Below, in pieces: positions 63,412-64,000 of a stretch of DNA of 64,000 nt (the stretch's first letter is position 1; the number at the start of each line of letters is the position of its first letter). Made by a program: the position numbers and the translations under genes. The notes beneath the pieces were generated by a model. It saw only the letters and a list, made by a program, of their open reading frames with translations. It had not been told where the DNA came from and ran no database searches. Origin of the DNA: Steroidobacter agaridevorans. GTDB taxonomy: Bacteria > Pseudomonadota > Gammaproteobacteria > Steroidobacterales > Steroidobacteraceae. The DNA is taken from the NCBI RefSeq assembly GCF_009932555.1, contig NZ_BLJO01000002.1, positions 687,249 through 751,248 of the forward strand, written 5' to 3'.

Positions 63412-64000
63412 TTAGCCGGCCGCTTTCATTTGATCGAGCGCCGCCTGCGCATCCTTCGAGCCGTGGAACTGACGGCCCGAGCTGACCGCGGCTTCGAGAT
63501 TCTTCTGCGCCGACGCGCGATCGCCGGTCTTGAGCTGCGCCATGCCGAGGTGATAGCGCATCAGCGGCGATTCCGGCGACTTGTCCACCGCCTGCTGCAA
63601 CAGGGCCAACGATTCCTGGAACTCGCCGCGCTTGAATTTCACCCAGCCGCGCGTATTCAGAATGGACGGCTCGCTGACATTGTCGAGCTTGCCCGTCAGC
63701 TCCGCGGCACGCTCCAGGCTGGAAGGATCGGTGCGATAGCTCACCAGCAGCATCGCCAGATTGTTGGCGGCCGCGACGGAATTCGGCTCGCGCGTCACCA
63801 TGCCTTCGTAGATTCGAATGGCGTCATCGGGTCGATCGAGGCGCTCATAGAGCGCGGCCAGGTCGGTGCCCAGCGCGGCGGCGCCGGTTTTCGCGAAGCC
63901 ATCTTCGAGCGCCTTGATGGCTTGATCGTTGCGCTTGCCCGCCAAATGCGACAGAGCGAGGCCTCGATACGGCATCCACCATTGCGGCGCCTTCGCGATG
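63412..64000 (-). CDS. TPR-repeat protein (partial, N-terminus beyond window)
   Basis: At least 195 residues of tandem tetratricopeptide repeats: ALEDGFAKTGAAALGTDLAALYERLDRPDDAIRIYEGM, then SVAAANNLAMLLVSY and GEFQESLALLQQAVDKSPESPLMRYHLGMAQLKTGDRASAQ. The reading frame stays open to the edge, with residues IAKAPQWW before the first internal ATG, so the true start is outside. Similar TPR proteins accompany exosortase/PEP-CTERM or polysaccharide-export loci, which fits the CTERM-like neighbour, but the assignment is not certain. Confidence 0.75.
   Translation of the reverse strand, partial: IAKAPQWWMPYRGLALSHLAGKRNDQAIKALEDGFAKTGAAALGTDLAALYERLDRPDDAIRIYEGMVTREPNSVAAANNLAMLLVSYRTDPSSLERAAELTGKLDNVSEPSILNTRGWVKFKRGEFQESLALLQQAVDKSPESPLMRYHLGMAQLKTGDRASAQKNLEAAVSSGRQFHGSKDAQAALDQMKAAG

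Noticed and set aside
1-64000. CRISPR arrays, rRNA genes, complete IS elements
   Set aside because: No regularly spaced repeats, rRNA-like sequence or transposase was seen on either strand.

Overview
The window reads as chromosomal DNA of a high-GC gammaproteobacterium with a free-living, soil or plant-associated lifestyle. The evidence is a Caulobacter-type TonB-dependent receptor, a family-11 rhamnogalacturonan lyase, secreted beta-propeller and jelly-roll proteins, an ECF42 sigma factor with its DGPF-domain partner, a complete urea transporter plus urease, and an inducible kynurenine/anthranilate route. Steroidobacteraceae-like genomes fit best, but that placement is an inference from gene content. 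No rRNA operon, CRISPR array or intact insertion sequence was seen. One tRNA gene is present, tRNA-Arg(CCU) at 52338-52413.

Layout. 1-5.5 kb: pectin-linked or secreted proteins (partial PL11 lyase, FG-GAP/jelly-roll protein), a DUF3500 protein and a small exported peptide. 5.9-11.1 kb: an unrecognised 747-aa protein abutting an aspzincin-like metallopeptidase, a LysE exporter, a methyltransferase and a Lys/Ala-rich membrane protein. 11.1-28.1 kb: the urea regulon. It contains ureJ and ureG (divergent), a LuxR-type response regulator, a sensor kinase whose input domain is an NCS1 permease, a porin, urtABCDE and ureDABCEF. A 12-base identical palindrome lies in both divergent promoter regions of this block, at the same distance from a plausible -10, so one regulator probably activates both ureG and the porin-urt-ure operon. 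28.1-38.1 kb: an amidohydrolase, a RelE/NadS-type toxin-antitoxin pair, then a minus-strand run of LytS-type kinase, LytTR regulator and three beta-lactamase-fold serine hydrolases with a small lipoprotein. 38.2-41.9 kb: an XRE regulator divergent from a ketoacyl-synthase-III/diiron-oxidase-like fusion and a translationally coupled unknown partner, a candidate small biosynthetic system.

41.9-49.9 kb: a DnaA-box-like palindrome cluster, the TonB receptor, a DedA protein, a fourth serine hydrolase, the ECF42/DGPF pair and a secreted hypothetical. 50.0-52.4 kb: a lower-GC patch with a Phd/VapC pair and two coupled hypotheticals on the 3' side of tRNA-Arg(CCU), with a 12-base piece of the tRNA repeated nearby, which may be an island remnant. 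52.4-57 kb: a hybrid kinase, an aldo/keto reductase and a coiled-coil porin. 57-60.8 kb: two Lrp-type proteins, kynureninase and 2-aminobenzoate-CoA ligase, which together convert kynurenine to anthraniloyl-CoA. 61-64 kb: a Lys-rich coiled-coil protein, a repeat protein with a C-terminal sorting-signal-like tail, and a partial TPR protein.

The most unusual parts are the NCS1-permease sensor with its putative operator pair, the KASIII-diiron fusion locus, the 747-aa/aspzincin pair, and the five-fold repeat protein with the Gly-rich sorting tail.
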